Below are positions 1-11,029 of a stretch of 64,000 bases of DNA, piece after piece. Under the pieces are notes generated by a model that was given only the letters and a program-made list of their open reading frames with translations, was not told where the DNA came from and made no database searches. The stretch lies in assembly GCF_902167145.1 (NCBI RefSeq), contig NC_050104.1:110743849-110807848 (forward strand), read 5' to 3'. Source of the stretch: Zea mays. Taxonomy: Eukaryota > Streptophyta > Magnoliopsida > Poales > Poaceae. Position 1 is the first letter of the stretch, and each line of letters opens with the position of its first letter. Position numbers and translations under genes: made by a program.

Positions 1-1860
1 TCCTAATTTGCGCTTCTTGTTAATTTGCACATTCACTTTAGCCAAACAACCCCAAATGCGCAAATAGGAGATATTTAATTTCTTCTTTTCCCATTCCTCG
101 AATGGTGTGGTTTCTTTGTTCTTTGTGGGAACATTATTCAGGACATGACACGCCGTCAAGGTTGCCTCACCCCACCATTCCTTAGATAGTCCCGAAGTCT
201 CTAACATAGCGTTAACCAAATCAGTTAGAGTAGGGTTCTTTCTTTCAGCAACCTCATTGAATTGTGGTGAGTATGACAGTGTCCTCTCATGAATAATACC
301 ATGTTCCACACAAAAATCAGAAAAATCACCCGAAAAATATTCTCCACCACGATCGGACCTTAACCTTTTAATTTTCCTCTTGAGTTGATTTTCAACTTCA
401 ACTTTGTAGGTCTTAAAATAATGCAAAGCTTTATCTTATGATTTTAAGAGATACACATAACAAAATCTAGTAGAATAATCGATAAAAATAATAAATATTG
501 CTTGCCTATTTTAGTCAATATTCCTTTCGTCTCCCATAAATCGGAATGTATTAAGTCTGGTGATGCCAAATTCCTCGCGTCCACAGCCTTATGAGACTTG
601 CGAGGTTGCTTAGATTGCACACACACCTGACACTTACACTTAGAACCTTTGACTAAGTAAAATTTCGGGATTGAATTTAAATTTGCTAACCGTGAGACAC
701 AACCAAAATTGATATAACAAAACCGTGAATGCCAAATATACGACCCATTCGAAACAACATTGTTCACAGACTTATTACATACATCATGCAAAGGTAAGCG
801 GAACAAGCCTCCACTATCATAGCCTTTTCTAACAAATGTTCCATACTTTGACAGTATACAGTTATTAGATTCAAAAACAAGTTTATAGCCATCTCGACAT
901 AACAATGAGCCACTAATAGGATTCTTTTTGATAGAGGGGACATGCTGCATGTTTTTCAATAGCACCATCTTTCCCGAAGTAAACTTCAGAATGACTGTAC
1001 CAACACCAAGAACACGCGCATGTGATCTGTTCCCCATCAACAGGGCTTCAGTCCCTTTGCATTGATAAGAAGAAAACAAAGAAATATTAGCACACACATG
1101 AATATTAGCACCAGTATCAGCCCACCACTCAGGGGATTGACACACTAAAAAATAGTAGGTAAAAGATTACCATAACCTGACGTTCCTCCTGCAGTCTCGC
1201 TAACAACCATGTTTATTGTTTTCTTCTCTTGAGCTAGTTTTTTCTCTTGCTTGCTTAAATTTGCGGTCTGGACAAGCGCTTTCCCAATGATCAGTACTCC
1301 CGCAAACATCAAGAGAACCAATAAGCTCAGTCACGCTAAACTTTTGTCTCTTGTGTTTTACAATGGTAGCCAAGTCTGTCCAAGAAGGTGACAGCTTAGT
1401 GATAATACCACCGGCCACGAACTTGTTAGGAAAGACACATGAGAATTGTTTGAGTTCCTTAACTAGTGCCTATATTTCATGAGCCTATTCAACTATAGGA
1501 TGGTTTTCCACCATCTTATAGTCAAACAACTGCTCCATGATGTACAACACACTACTGGCATCAGAAACACCGAACTTCTCATCTAATGCATCCCATAACT
1601 CTTTTGCAGATGTGCACGTTAGATAAGAATCAACATATTTGTTGGCAAGAGCGCCAATCACGGTGCCCTGAAATAGGTTATCGACAACATCGAACATTCT
1701 CTCCTCTTCAGGAGTGAACTGTTCGGGTTCCCCTATGCGGTGTGATAGCAGTTCATTGTTGTCAACCACAATATCATCTTACTACGCCATCTCTTGTAAA
1801 ATGTCCCATCAAAAGGTTCACTTGGTTTTAACGCAGCAGCAAAACTACTAACAAAAATGC
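1..1860 (-). pseudogene. Copia gag-protease-integrase fragment
   Basis: Broken polyprotein read right to left. Gag (about 1860-1485) has the FYKRW...LWLT pattern of UBN2/DUF4219 gag and an in-frame stop shortly before GEPEQFTPEEE. A second gag block with a damaged CCHC knuckle (VCGSTDHWESACPD) follows at 1418-1200. The block at 1145-444 starts with the protease motif WWADTGANIHVC and continues into the pre-integrase zinc region (WHSRFCYINFG) and the start of the integrase core. The DTG active-site triplet is kept, but stops and frame breaks separate the blocks, so no full polyprotein can be made. Confidence 0.9.
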
Positions 1861-1880
1861 CTAATATCAGGTTTTTGGAT

Positions 1881-2863
1881 TGTTAAAATATTAGGAATTA
1901 TCAGTTTTAATTTAATCCAGAAAAGCAGTGTGATGTATGTGACGACATGTATGTGCATGTGTGTACCACTATTCACATAAGCAGTAAATAGAAATGAAAC
2001 ATGCCAAGTATGGAAAACAGGAAGTACCCTGCGGAGGGACCGATGCTCAAGGCATCAGTGGCTCCATTCACACGAGACATCTCATGTGTATGTTCGATGT
2101 AATCGTACAAACTCGATGCAGGCAGGTGTATGCAGTGCAGTCCCTCAAACGGCACCGACGACGAAGAGCTGGAGCGGATGAAACGAGCAATCGCGAGTAC
2201 GCTCTCCAAAACATGATCGCCCGCACACACATGCAAGTGTACCTCTGCGGACGGCGATTTTGGAGGCCTGCCTCCCACTCTCTCTGTGCTCGCAGAAGGT
2301 GGGACGGGAATGGGCCGAGTGCAACGCGTCTGAGAAACTGTTCGCGTAAACAAAAGAGCGTCCACCTCCTTCGTACTTATAGACTGACAGAGGGAGGGGA
2401 GAAGGGCAATGGACAGTAACAGTCGCGCCATTAGAGCCAGAAACTGATGAGCCATTAGAGCCAGAAACCGACGTGCCATTAGAGCTAGAAACCGACTTCT
2501 GTTACTAGCCAAAAGACAGTAAATGGACAGTCATCATGACTGTCATCACTCCAGGCAAAATATGCAACCGTTTGGAAGGAATATTCGAACCAAGGTCTGA
2601 TCTACCACGGGCACGACACAGCACGACACGACCCGGCCGGTGACGGCAGCGGCGGCGCGCGTGTGTGGTAGTCCTTCACCCTTTTCTCAACTTCTCAATA
2701 GATGCACCAATGGTCCACCTATTTAAGTTGATTGATTTGTCTAATTTGTCCCTTAAACTTCCAATATGGTATTAAATTATTAGTACACCATAGCATTAAA
2801 GTGGGCCATTAGCATTGACTATTATTCAAAATTAATTTAGGCCAAGCCCACATTAATCCAACA
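1881..2863 (-). repeat. 5' LTR of Copia element A
   Basis: A 983-bp segment that begins TGTTAAAATATT and ends CCAACA, the usual TG...CA limits. It sits directly next to the gag start. The bases just inside it (1869-1880) read, on the minus strand, ATCCAAAAACCT, the same block that borders the 5' LTR of element B. A possible TATA motif, CTATAAGT on the minus strand, is near 2377. The boundary rests on comparison with element B and not on a second LTR. Confidence 0.75.
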
Positions 2864-2867
2864 AAAG

Positions 2868-3830
2868 ATTCTCGTGTTTCTCTCACACCAAAGCTCCCAA
2901 CCCACTAGCATAATCAAGCTCCTCATGCCGCTTCTATTTCTCATTGAGGCTTTGGCTCACTATTGGAGGACTGAATCATGTTGGCCCCAAGCATTAGGAG
3001 ATAAATTTTCAACTACCGCTCAACATGCAACCTCTGCCCAAATGCGCCTAACAAAACGGCAACCAAAGAAGATATGCAACCCATTTTCTTGAAAGATGTG
3101 GTAGAGGGCGCACACCGGGTTATGTGGCCATACCCTCCTTGCCCATCGGTCGGTCGTCCAAATCATGTTCTAGATCGCTAGCCAGCTTAAAAACTAACAC
3201 TTAGGGGGAACCCAGTTCTTCCAGATGATCCACTCCAGGTCAGTATGTATGGACCCCCAAAAATTGTGCTTGGTGTGCTGATCTCGTCGACTACTAGTTG
3301 TTTCTAGAAAGCTTCCAAGATATACTGTCAGGTAATTCTGACCGCAGTTGTATCTGGTTCACTCTTGTCCATAGCTGATACCTGATAGTACTCCACGAAA
3401 TGTGTGCTTGAGAAATCATGATGTTGCAGGTTGATGTTCCAAATCCTATTATTATTGCATAAGGCTTCTTGTAATGATCTATTTTTTCTTAGAAATATGG
3501 AAGATATTTGAGGTGATGTCTCTTGGTCCTATTCCTTGCATCCACGCACTATCACATAATGAAACACGCCTGCCATCCCCCACCGTCAAGGTAGTCACTG
3601 ATGCGAATAACAGTTTATCATTTTTTGTGCAAGGCGAGTCGATACCAAGGCTGAGACTAACAGTGGCTGTCCAATCTTGCCATAACCACCTTAGAGTGCA
3701 CTGCTTGTGCAAAAGAATGCGGGGAGGATGCTCAAACCTCCTAGGGCTTTTGGTGCTGAACGGGGGTCCAGTTCACTTTGCATTTCCCTCCTGTGACTCT
3801 CTCCATTCCGGTCCAAGGTGAGGCGGCCCG
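2868..3830 (-). pseudogene. LINE ORF2 C-terminal remnant (RT zinc-binding region)
   Basis: Translation of the minus strand gives the typical end of a plant L1-type LINE ORF2. A segment resembling LGGLSIL then LRWLWQDW lies near 3760-3690. It is followed by IDSPCTKND and TTLTVGDGRR (about 3640-3560), then IIWKNWVPPKC near 3225 and TDRWARRVWPHNPVCALYHI (about 3165-3105). The last is the zf-RVT zinc-binding region. Reading frames change and stops occur, so this is a 5'-truncated dead copy. It abuts the outer end of the Copia A LTR, which probably inserted at its edge. Confidence 0.8.
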
Positions 3831-3966
3831 TCATGCTTAGATTTCTTCCGTTCCACCATAAAGGGGGGGATCAACTGTAGATTTGTTCTTTTTTGTGCCA
3901 GGACTAGCATAAAAAACCTTCGGCTGGCCGCAACGGGCATCCTCCATTGGGGTGAGCATTCTCTAA

Positions 3967-4062
3967 GGGCATGTTTAGAAGGAGCTAAAATACTCTTATT
4001 ATCCAATTTTGAATATGAAGAAGATTTTAATCCTCTCCAATTCTCTAGCTCCCAACATGCAC
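3967..4062. mobile_element. Short Tourist-like MITE candidate
   Basis: A 96-bp AT-rich segment with imperfect inverted ends (GGGCATGTTTAGAAGGAGCTA on the left, TAGCTCCCAACATGCAC on the right) and a TAA on each side (3964-3966, 4063-4065). The 3-bp TAA duplication fits PIF/Harbinger (Tourist) elements. It lies about 190 bp upstream of the LRAT-domain gene start. The inverted ends are short and mismatched, so the call is moderate. Confidence 0.5.
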
Positions 4063-4146
4063 TAAGCGATATATTCTGCTGGGCCTTGGTGGGCATTTGC
4101 TGAATGGAATATGTACCGTATCATTGAAGTCCGTACATCGCCCCAA

Positions 4147-4154
4147 TATAAATA
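4147..4154 (+). promoter_or_regulatory. Probable TATA box of the LRAT-domain gene
   Basis: TATAAATA lies 96 bp upstream of the chosen start codon at 4250. That would place transcription start near 4180 and leave a 5' leader of about 70 bases. This is inferred from position and consensus only. Confidence 0.5.
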
Positions 4155-4249
4155 TATATGTGATCACTTCTATCTGAATTGCAAGTTATTTTCCATTCCA
4201 GTCAATTTCTCTACTAGGATTAGCTTTGAACATTTTTTTCACTATATAT

Positions 4250-4979
4250 ATGGAGGAGGACAGGGGGGTGACCGTGCTTTCAAGCCGCATAGAACGGTGG
4301 CAGCTGAGGCGCGGCGATCACATCTATGCCTGGCGGACAGGCTACTCCCATCATGGTATGGCAAGATCAGCTCTCCGGCTCTCCCTCGTATTTCTTCTAC
4401 TATATATACGAGGGCACGAACCGTGTCCCATGATTTAAAGTTTAAAAACTTTGATCAAATAATCTAGACAAGAAGTTTGATCTACCTCGTCCTTGAGTGA
4501 GTGTTTATTTACCTGCAGGAATCTACGAAAGCGACGAGAAGGTGATCCACTTCACTAGCGCTTCAGCGCAGTCCTCCGGCTTCTTCAGCAGCTCTTCATC
4601 TGCAGCCTTCTCTTCTCACAGCAAGTGCCGTGAAGCTATGCGTGGAGGCGGTGTCGTGGTCTGCTGCCTCGACTGCTTCCTGGAAGGGGACAATCTCTGC
4701 CTCTTCGCCTACTCAGTGTCCATGGCATTCGCTGCACTGAGCAATATCGGTGCTCAAGACACCTGCTCCGTGGTAGACGAAGACCCACCCGACACGGTCT
4801 TGCGCCGCGCCAACGACTTCCTCGACTACGGCGGCTTCCGCAGCTACAACGTTGCAGGCAATAACTGCTTCCACTTTGCCTACTACTGCAAGACAGGACG
4901 CGAATATCTCTCACCAGTGCGGATGATTGCTGACCCCTCGCAGGAACACCAACGTTCCCCGGCATGTACAATCCTTTAG
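4250..4979 (+). CDS. LRAT/NC-domain protein, two exons
   Basis: Two exons, 4250-4355 and 4519-4979, join across a GT...AG intron (4356-4518) to give 188 residues. Exon 1 ends SHHG and exon 2 continues GIYESDEKVIHFT, so the splice restores the family motif YSHHGIY. The protein matches the plant LRAT (lecithin:retinol acyltransferase-like, NlpC/P60 superfamily) or 'NC-domain' family. RGDHIYAW is at about 21-28, the likely catalytic histidines at 34-35, and the NNCFHFAYYCKTG motif carries the expected nucleophile cysteine at about 152. Members may act as thiol acyltransferases or hydrolases; substrate and location cannot be told from the sequence. No signal peptide is evident. The start is the ATG at 4250, since reading further upstream would need a non-ATG start. 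The C-terminus ends soon after the Cys motif. The family assignment is secure and the biochemical role is inferred. Confidence 0.85.
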
Positions 4980-5984
4980 AGCTCCTTTGGATGGTTGGGT
5001 AGTACCCACTAGAGATGATTTTACCCGATATCAATTTAGGAGCTCTAAAGTTAGAAAAATCACGAAAAAACAGATGATTGTGAAATGTTGCTGCAATCCA
5101 CAAAATTAGTGGCAAAAATAAACTTTATTCAGTATAAGTATATGCTTTGGATGAAAACATTCTATACAAATTCAAAGTACATAAAAGGCTAATTGCTACA
5201 AGGTATACCAAAGTTAACTATTTTACATATAACTAAAAGTCTTATTCAAATGTCATCCCCTTGGATTCCTCATATCCTAGGAAATCAGAGGGGGTTTCAA
5301 AGGAATTTAAGTTTTCAACAAACTAGGCTTTAGTCATAGTAGCTAGTCGCTAAAAAACTATGTAGCACAAGAACACTCGTATGATAGATATATATATACA
5401 CATACAAAAAGAGTGTGGTTACATGTACGACTCTAGTAATAGACTCATATATGACTAGGGTCATTTAATAGCTTATGATTTATTAATTCGGTACCAGACA
5501 AAACAATAATAGTAAAGACGGGTTTTTCATCGATAAATAAGAGGAGGTCCTCCATATATATGACGCCTTTTATAAAACAAGCGGCAGAAATAAAAAAAAC
5601 GCCTTCTTTCTTATATATTCTTGTCTCCTTGTGTGTGTAGCAAGTGGTTCTTAGCATATTAGCATATGTTATCACGTACGTGATTCTATCTAAGGACATC
5701 GAGAAAGGGTATTGTGAAGGTTCTCTTGCACGGACTAGTATATGCTTATTTTATGCATTACGTAAGTTTATTTACTCTTCTTAAAAAACACACGCTCTAA
5801 TAAAGAAATAAAACATCTCCTAGCTGATCTAATCGCCGATAGGAAGCTGAGTGGATGAACACGTGACTCTCAATTACTTAAAGTCGCGGTAATAAATACC
5901 GATAGAGCATGTGTTAAATCTTAGAATATACACAGTTTATTAAGCACATGAAGAAAAAAAACAGTAGGTACTACTCGAAACAGC
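4980..5984. other. AT-rich intergenic DNA, no gene seen
   Basis: This is the 3' flank of the LRAT-domain gene. It is AT-rich, all ORFs are short and none resembles a known protein. No clear transposon ends were found. Confidence 0.5.
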
Positions 5985-6350
5985 TTCTTTGCCGAGTGTC
6001 TAAAATACTCGGCGAAGCCTAGAAAACTCTCGATAAAGAAAACTCGACGAACTGTATATCGGCAACGGCTTCTTTGCCGAGTACTTTTTATCGGACACTC
6101 GATAAATACTTTGTCGGCAAACAAAAGTCGCCATTACGGCGACCGGTAACGGCGACAGAGCCTTTGTCGAGTGTCCACTGTACTGACACTCGGCAAAGAG
6201 TATCGCTTTGCCGAGCGTATTAGGTGACACTCGACAAAGAGATCACCAACGGACCCCTTTGTCAGCACCTTTGCCGAGTGCACCGAGAGTCACTCGACAA
6301 AGGTTGCTTCTTTGCCGAGTGCCAAGGCCGCAATGCTCGGCAAAGAGGCT
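5985..6350. repeat. CACTA-like subterminal repeat cluster
   Basis: About 365 bp filled with direct and inverted copies of a 12-14 bp motif, TTTGCCGAGTG(TC) and its complement ACTCGGCAAAG, each spaced by 20-40 bp. This motif is typical of the subterminal regions of maize and sorghum CACTA (En/Spm) elements, where it binds the element's own DNA-binding protein. I could not find CACTA/TAGTG ends or a transposase nearby, so this is probably one end of a fragmented or non-autonomous copy. Confidence 0.65.
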
Positions 6351-7152
6351 TTATCGGTGCCCAGGGAGCTAGGAACTGATGTTGTCACCGTGCTAGTCCC
6401 ACCACAAAAGCGTGCACGGGTTCCATCTTTTTTTGCAAAACTTTTTTACAAATACGCTTTTGGTTTTATTACAGAAAACTATCATTAGCGCCGAGGTTAC
6501 ATGTCTTGGCTCCAAATTAGATGGCGCTAAGAGCTCACTTCCGTGTGCTGAGCTGGCGTCTGCGTGGCAAGTAGCTCTGTGCCACTGATCTCGACGTCGA
6601 CGCCATGGATCTCGGCGCTGAGCTCAGCACCATGGATCTCGGCGCTGACCTCGGCCAAAAAGTGGGCTCGTCTGGTCTCCCTCACTCTCGCACTCCTCCC
6701 TCACACTCTCACCCACCGTCGTGCTGCTGCGCCCGTCGAGCTGTCATTCAAGCTCTGTTGCGTCGTGCCCTCCCCGGTGCGCCGATGTGCCTGCCCTGTC
6801 GCGCCCCCGGCAGCACCCCTGGTAGATGTAGTCCCGACGCGCCTTCGTCGCGCCATCGCCACGCCCCTGTCGCGTCCGTGCTTGGTTCCATATACCGTTC
6901 CCTAAGCCCGAATATAGTCTGTCGCTCGCATCTGCTCCATCTGTCGTCCACGCATCGCCGTCGTAGTCGTTCACGTCCCCCATCGTCGCAAATTCGTTAG
7001 GTGCATGTTGTGTCACCCGTTAGTTAGTAAATATTAATTGATGAATGTGGTAAGAATGTGATGAACGTGAGTTAGTAATCTAGTTAGTTAGTTTGCTTCG
7101 TGTTGTAGCTAGCTAGTTATTAGTTACATAGCATTTTAGGTATTCTTAGTTA
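6351..7152. other. No gene supported; GC-rich stretch with short direct repeat
   Basis: GC-rich ORFs of up to 131 codons occur on both strands between 6560 and 7010 but overlap one another in different frames and match no family I know. A direct repeat (CCATGGATCTCGGCGCTGA) occurs at about 6603 and 6631. The segment may belong to the same CACTA-like element as the repeats to its left, but this is not shown. Confidence 0.4.
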
Positions 7153-7384
7153 GGGGGTGTTTGGTTCTGTGGACTAAAGTTTAGCCCGGGTCACATCAGG
7201 CGTTTGACTTTCAAATAGGAGTATGAAATATAGACCCAACCAACTGTACTAGATTCGTCTCACTTTTTAATCTTCGGCTGAGAAATTAGTTTTATAATCC
7301 GACTACATTTAATACCCCGAACGGAGATTCAAACATTCGATGTGATAGGGGCTAAATTTTAGCAGGGGCAAACCAAACACCCCC
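7153..7384. mobile_element. Tourist-like MITE, 232 bp
   Basis: Perfect 14-bp terminal inverted repeats (GGGGGTGTTTGGTT and AACCAAACACCCCC) flanked by TTA on both sides (7150-7152, 7385-7387). The size, ends and 3-bp TTA duplication fit a PIF/Harbinger-derived MITE. It contains no coding sequence. Confidence 0.85.
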
Positions 7385-7387
7385 TTA

Positions 7388-9361
7388 CAGCTAGTTAGTT
7401 GCATAGCATCTTAGGTATTCTTAGTTAGTTTAAAGTCGGTTAGCTTACTCTTTAGGTTACAACCTCATTTCATTTCAACGTTATGATACACTTTATAAGA
7501 CATGGTGAATGTTGATTTCGTGTTTCAAATAGATGGACAATCTAGTGACCATATACCATGGAGGCATCGTGGAAAAAGGTTGCTATGGATATGTTGCGTT
7601 GACATGCAAAGTGTGCTCATAATATTTGATGATAGACCTTCCTTAAGTGAGTCGGTTGCAATGGCTAGGAAGGAGCTAAGTTGCCATGGAAATGGTGGCA
7701 TTGTCGTTGGGCATACTTAACCTAGGTCCTCCACCAAACATCGTAAGACGTGTAATCCCAATTGGGTGTCAGCAGACATGGGAGAAGTATGTTAGATCTG
7801 CTATAAAGACCCAATTATAAGTTTTGGATGTGGTGGTGTGGTGGGTGGTAGTTGATCATCACTTGAAGAGGAAAACTTTGATCGTGATGTGGAGGTCGTG
7901 CCCACCGTACCTGATGCTTAATCTTCCCCTAACATGGTCTAATTATCTAAGCCAGGTGATGATTGTGGGCCTCATGACTCCAAGCAAATTCTCTTGAGGA
8001 TATCCCTTTGGCATAGATCCCTTCCACCAAGTTTCGTTTGAACCATATGATGATTTTGGAGCATGATCACTTTGTTTAATTCATTGCTGTAAAATTTATT
8101 CTTATATATAGGTTCATGTTGCAGGAGACATTACTAGCCGACATCAGCAGGAGCGGACACAATGAAGCAGGGCGTTGGACCATATGGTCCCATTATCCAC
8201 ACAAAGAGGAGCATTGGATTGATCCTATAAAGAGTCTGATGGTCACCAAAAAGTTCTAGAGAGGAAAACAGGGTGTCAGTCTGGTCCAATGACCAGCATT
8301 AGATTATATGCTATAGCGTCATTCCTCAATGTCAATAGTGGCTAGTGCTAACACAATAGTCATTATGAGTCATCAGACTATGATACAATGGTTTGGTTTG
8401 ATGACCATACATCAAATTGTTCGATGATGCATAGAGATGCCTATTGAGGCTTGATTATATCTCTCATTAGGGGCTATAATAGAACTTGCAATCGACCATT
8501 TGAGATGTGTAGAAGCTAAGGAGCATATCTAATTAGTTGAGACTCATTCATATTAGCTTTAGATACCCAAGTGTTCAAAGAATAACTTAGTTATTGGCGT
8601 AGGTGCTTTGCTATGTGCTTAGGTTAGTTAGAACATATCTTATAACACTTCCTCTAGATTTAGGTCTAGTGTTTAGTAAGATTTGCATAGCTTAAATGAA
8701 CTTTGTGCTTATGTGCCCCCATTGGTTTTGACTGGACAAAATATGAGGAATATATAGCAACGTAGAAAGGAGCTAGTTTCGGTTGCGTCAGGTTGCGCCC
8801 ACTAACATTCAGCGGCTGCTAGTAGTGTTCAGTGATAGCCACCCACGCTGGAACGCTGTAATTGTGGACCTGGTTCAAAATCTCTAGGTTCTTAGTTCCA
8901 CACTGTCAACACTTACATCTAAACATATAGATCACATAGGATGTAGAGTTTTGTCAACACTCTATTATATGTGTGTGCATATTGTTTTGTCAACACTCTA
9001 TTAAAACAGTTTTAGGCATATAACCCCATCTCTCTCGTATAATTGATATCATGATGTCACACCTCGAAGCTGAAGTATAAGATGCTTTATCTTCTTTAGA
9101 TTTATGTCTAGATATATATCATGTAATAGTGATGCGGATAATTGCAGTTTAGCGAACATTGTGGGCACCCGGGCACCGCATTTGGAGCCACATTAGCTCA
9201 CAAGTCTAATCAATACTTTAATATATGCTGTGTCTCCTATTCTAAAACCACAAGTTTTGTTGGGCCTTGCGCAAAACAAACAAGGTCCACAAATCCCGAA
9301 GTCTGTGTCCTCCCATTCGTTCGGTTTCGTTCTTCATTTCATCAGCGAGCACGAGAAAAGA
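7388..9361. other. Long stretch without a convincing gene
   Basis: One 72-codon ORF at 7502-7720 (+) begins MVNVDFVFQIDGQ and is followed by degraded reading frames to about 8250. It looks like a decayed transposon or pseudogene, but I do not recognise the family. From 8300 to 9360 the sequence is AT-rich with short repeats, for example TTTTGTCAACACTCTATTA twice near 8952 and 8986. The right end is the 3' flank of the B-box gene. Confidence 0.4.
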
Positions 9362-10030
9362 TCAAGGACGTGGCGGGCTGGACTTGGGCCCGGCCCAGGC
9401 GCACTCGTCCCAGCCCTCCGCCGCGGCGTCCGTGTCGGCCTCGTCCCCCCGCCCGCGCGCGCGCGCCATGGACTTGGCCACCGCCACCACGAGCCCCGCC
9501 GGCACGTGCGCGCACGCCTCCAGCCGCCGCAGCGCCTCGCCGTGGCCGTGGCCGCCGCCGCCGGTCCCGCCGCGCCCCGCCACCTCCCGCCACAGCGCGG
9601 CGGCCATGGCGACGCGCGGCGCGACGCGCGCGGAGGCGAGGCCGTGGGCGTGGGCCCGGAGCGCCCGCGCCGCCGCCGCGGCGCGCCGGCGCGCGTCCGC
9701 CGCCGTCAGGCCCGTCCGCCTGGCCCACGCCTCGAGCACCGCCTCGCCGCGCGAGCGCGGGCCCGGGCTGCCGCCCCCGCGGGTCCGCCGCGGCGGCGGC
9801 GCCGCAGAGTCGACCGCCGTGGACACGCAGGAGCTCGCCCCGGACTCGTACCCGCACTCGTCCGGCGCCGCGAGGAGGAGGCGCGTGCGGCGGTGGCGCG
9901 ACGCGAGGAAGTTGGCGCCGTGCACCTTGGCGTCGCAGGCGGCGCAGAGGAAGGCCGCGTCCGCCGCGCAGTGCACGGCCGCGGGCGCGCCGCAGAGCTC
10001 GCAGCGGCAGCCGCCGCGGTGGTGACCCAT
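9362..10030 (-). CDS. BBX: Single B-box zinc-finger protein (BBX30-32 type)
   Basis: A single-exon gene of 222 residues with one N-terminal B-box. The predicted zinc ligands are C10, C13, C21, D24, C29, C32, H37 and H46, in the spacing C-x2-C-x7-C-x2-D-x4-C-x2-C-x4-H-x8-H. There is no second B-box and no CCT domain, which places it in plant BBX group V. Arabidopsis BBX32, of similar length, is a transcriptional co-regulator in light and flowering pathways that acts by pairing with other BBX factors. The rest is very alanine/arginine-rich, with no recognised domain and extreme GC content, as is common in grass single-exon genes. The ATG at 10030 ([13 protein letters not shown]) is chosen because it starts just before the B-box. 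Longer upstream reading would pass through the probable leader and a TATA box. A nuclear location is expected; its specific role here is inferred. Confidence 0.9.
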   Translation of the reverse strand: MGHHRGGCRCELCGAPAAVHCAADAAFLCAACDAKVHGANFLASRHRRTRLLLAAPDECGYESGASSCVSTAVDSAAPPPRRTRGGGSPGPRSRGEAVLEAWARRTGLTAADARRRAAAAARALRAHAHGLASARVAPRVAMAAALWREVAGRGGTGGGGHGHGEALRRLEACAHVPAGLVVAVAKSMARARGRGDEADTDAAAEGWDECAWAGPKSSPPRP

Positions 10031-10196
10031 CGGCGGGTCTTCCTCCTGTCCGCCTATATATATATGATTTGGCTCCTGCACCGACGGCTCGATGGAGCGC
10101 TTGACGAGCGAGCCGCTCTCGATCTTTGGAGGTGATCGATGGAGGGCGGAAGCGAAGCGATTAAGCGTAGCGAGACCGAGAGCTAAGCGTGGCGCG

Positions 10197-10203
10197 TATT
10201 TAA
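10197..10203 (-). promoter_or_regulatory. Probable TATA box of the B-box gene
   Basis: On the minus strand TTAAATA lies 167 bp upstream of the start codon at 10030, in an otherwise GC-rich promoter. A second AT run (10055-10066) is only about 25 bp from the start codon, too close for a normal leader. Confidence 0.45.
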
Positions 10204-10833
10204 GGAGCGGTGGCTGCCGGGTCCGGGTGGCTGGACGGACGCTCGCAAGTCGCGGCTGTGTGCGATCGACCGTGCAGTCCGGACATGAGAGCTCTCCCTG
10301 TGCTGTGCTGCACAAGTGGTTATAGTTACTCCAACCGAGAAGGAAACGATTGGATCCTATGCGGGGGCACGGGACACGCTCGCTGGCATGGCGGTCGGCG
10401 CCTCTTCGTCATCGTACGTACGTAGAGTGACCCTCGTCCACAGAAACCTCGTCGTGCTCGAAACAAATACTATTCTTGCACGTTGCACCAAAGGCGGAAT
10501 TGCCTTTCGGCTTCCTTTGCCTTTGCCCTACTGCGTGCGCGTGGACTCACCCTCGCTGGTAAAACAAAGCGGTGGTGGTATCTACCGTCTTGTCTTGCCT
10601 CGCCTCCGAAAATATCCGACCACAAGGTCGACCGACGGACACGGTGCCGCGCTCGACACGACGCTTGTATTGTATGTATGTACGTGTCGACCGGCGACCG
10701 GCCGGGCAGGTCAAAGTCCGCACCAACTGGTGGCTGTCCTCTCCGCCCACTGATGACGTGCCGGTGGTAACGGCTCGCATGAAACCCAGGCCACATCTAG
10801 ATCTCGCGGCCCTGCGTGGTAAGTACGAATCTA
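10204..10833. other. B-box gene upstream region, no other gene
   Basis: GC-rich DNA with many overlapping short ORFs in several frames and no protein similarity I can recognise. It is likely the promoter and distal upstream region of the B-box gene. Confidence 0.45.
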
Positions 10834-11026
10834 GGTGCTGTTTGGTTCACGAAATGTAACATAAAGGCTAATGGTAATGGTTTACACTCGATTACGGGCG
10901 GTAACAAATTTGAATAGTCCGGTATCAATTTTTAGTATGGTATCTGATTACGGTTAGACTAAAACAAACATGATTTAACGTTATCAATTAACCATTACGT
11001 TACAAATATTTGAACCAAACGGTACC
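10834..11026. mobile_element. MITE candidate, 193 bp
   Basis: Near-identical inverted ends, GGTGCTGTTTGGTTCA and TGAACCAAACGGTACC, match at 14 of 16 positions. CTA flanks both sides (10831-10833, 11027-11029). The interior is AT-rich and non-coding. A 3-bp duplication suggests the PIF/Harbinger group. Confidence 0.7.
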
Positions 11027-11029
11027 CTA

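Larger units (their letters stand above)
1..2863 (-). mobile_element. Copia LTR retrotransposon A, cut by window start
   Basis: The left part of a Ty1/copia element transcribed on the minus strand. Its 5' LTR lies at 1881-2863, and gag, protease and the start of integrase follow leftward to base 1. The integrase end, RT/RNase H and the 3' LTR lie outside the window. The protein segments closely resemble those of Copia element B (51514-57617): UBN2-type gag, a zinc knuckle, a protease with DTGA, and the GAG-pre-integrase region. The two therefore belong to the same lineage. Several stops and frame changes show that it is inactive. The duplicated target cannot be tested because the other end is missing. 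Confidence 0.9.

Noticed and set aside
9142..10104. Long + strand ORFs (up to 320 codons) over the B-box gene
   Set aside because: They are low-complexity Arg/Pro/Ala reading frames opposite a GC-rich gene with a recognisable B-box on the minus strand; they are shadows.
10031..10315. Upstream extension of the B-box protein to 317 residues
   Set aside because: The extension passes through AT-rich probable promoter sequence and lacks similarity; the ATG at 10030 starts directly before the B-box.
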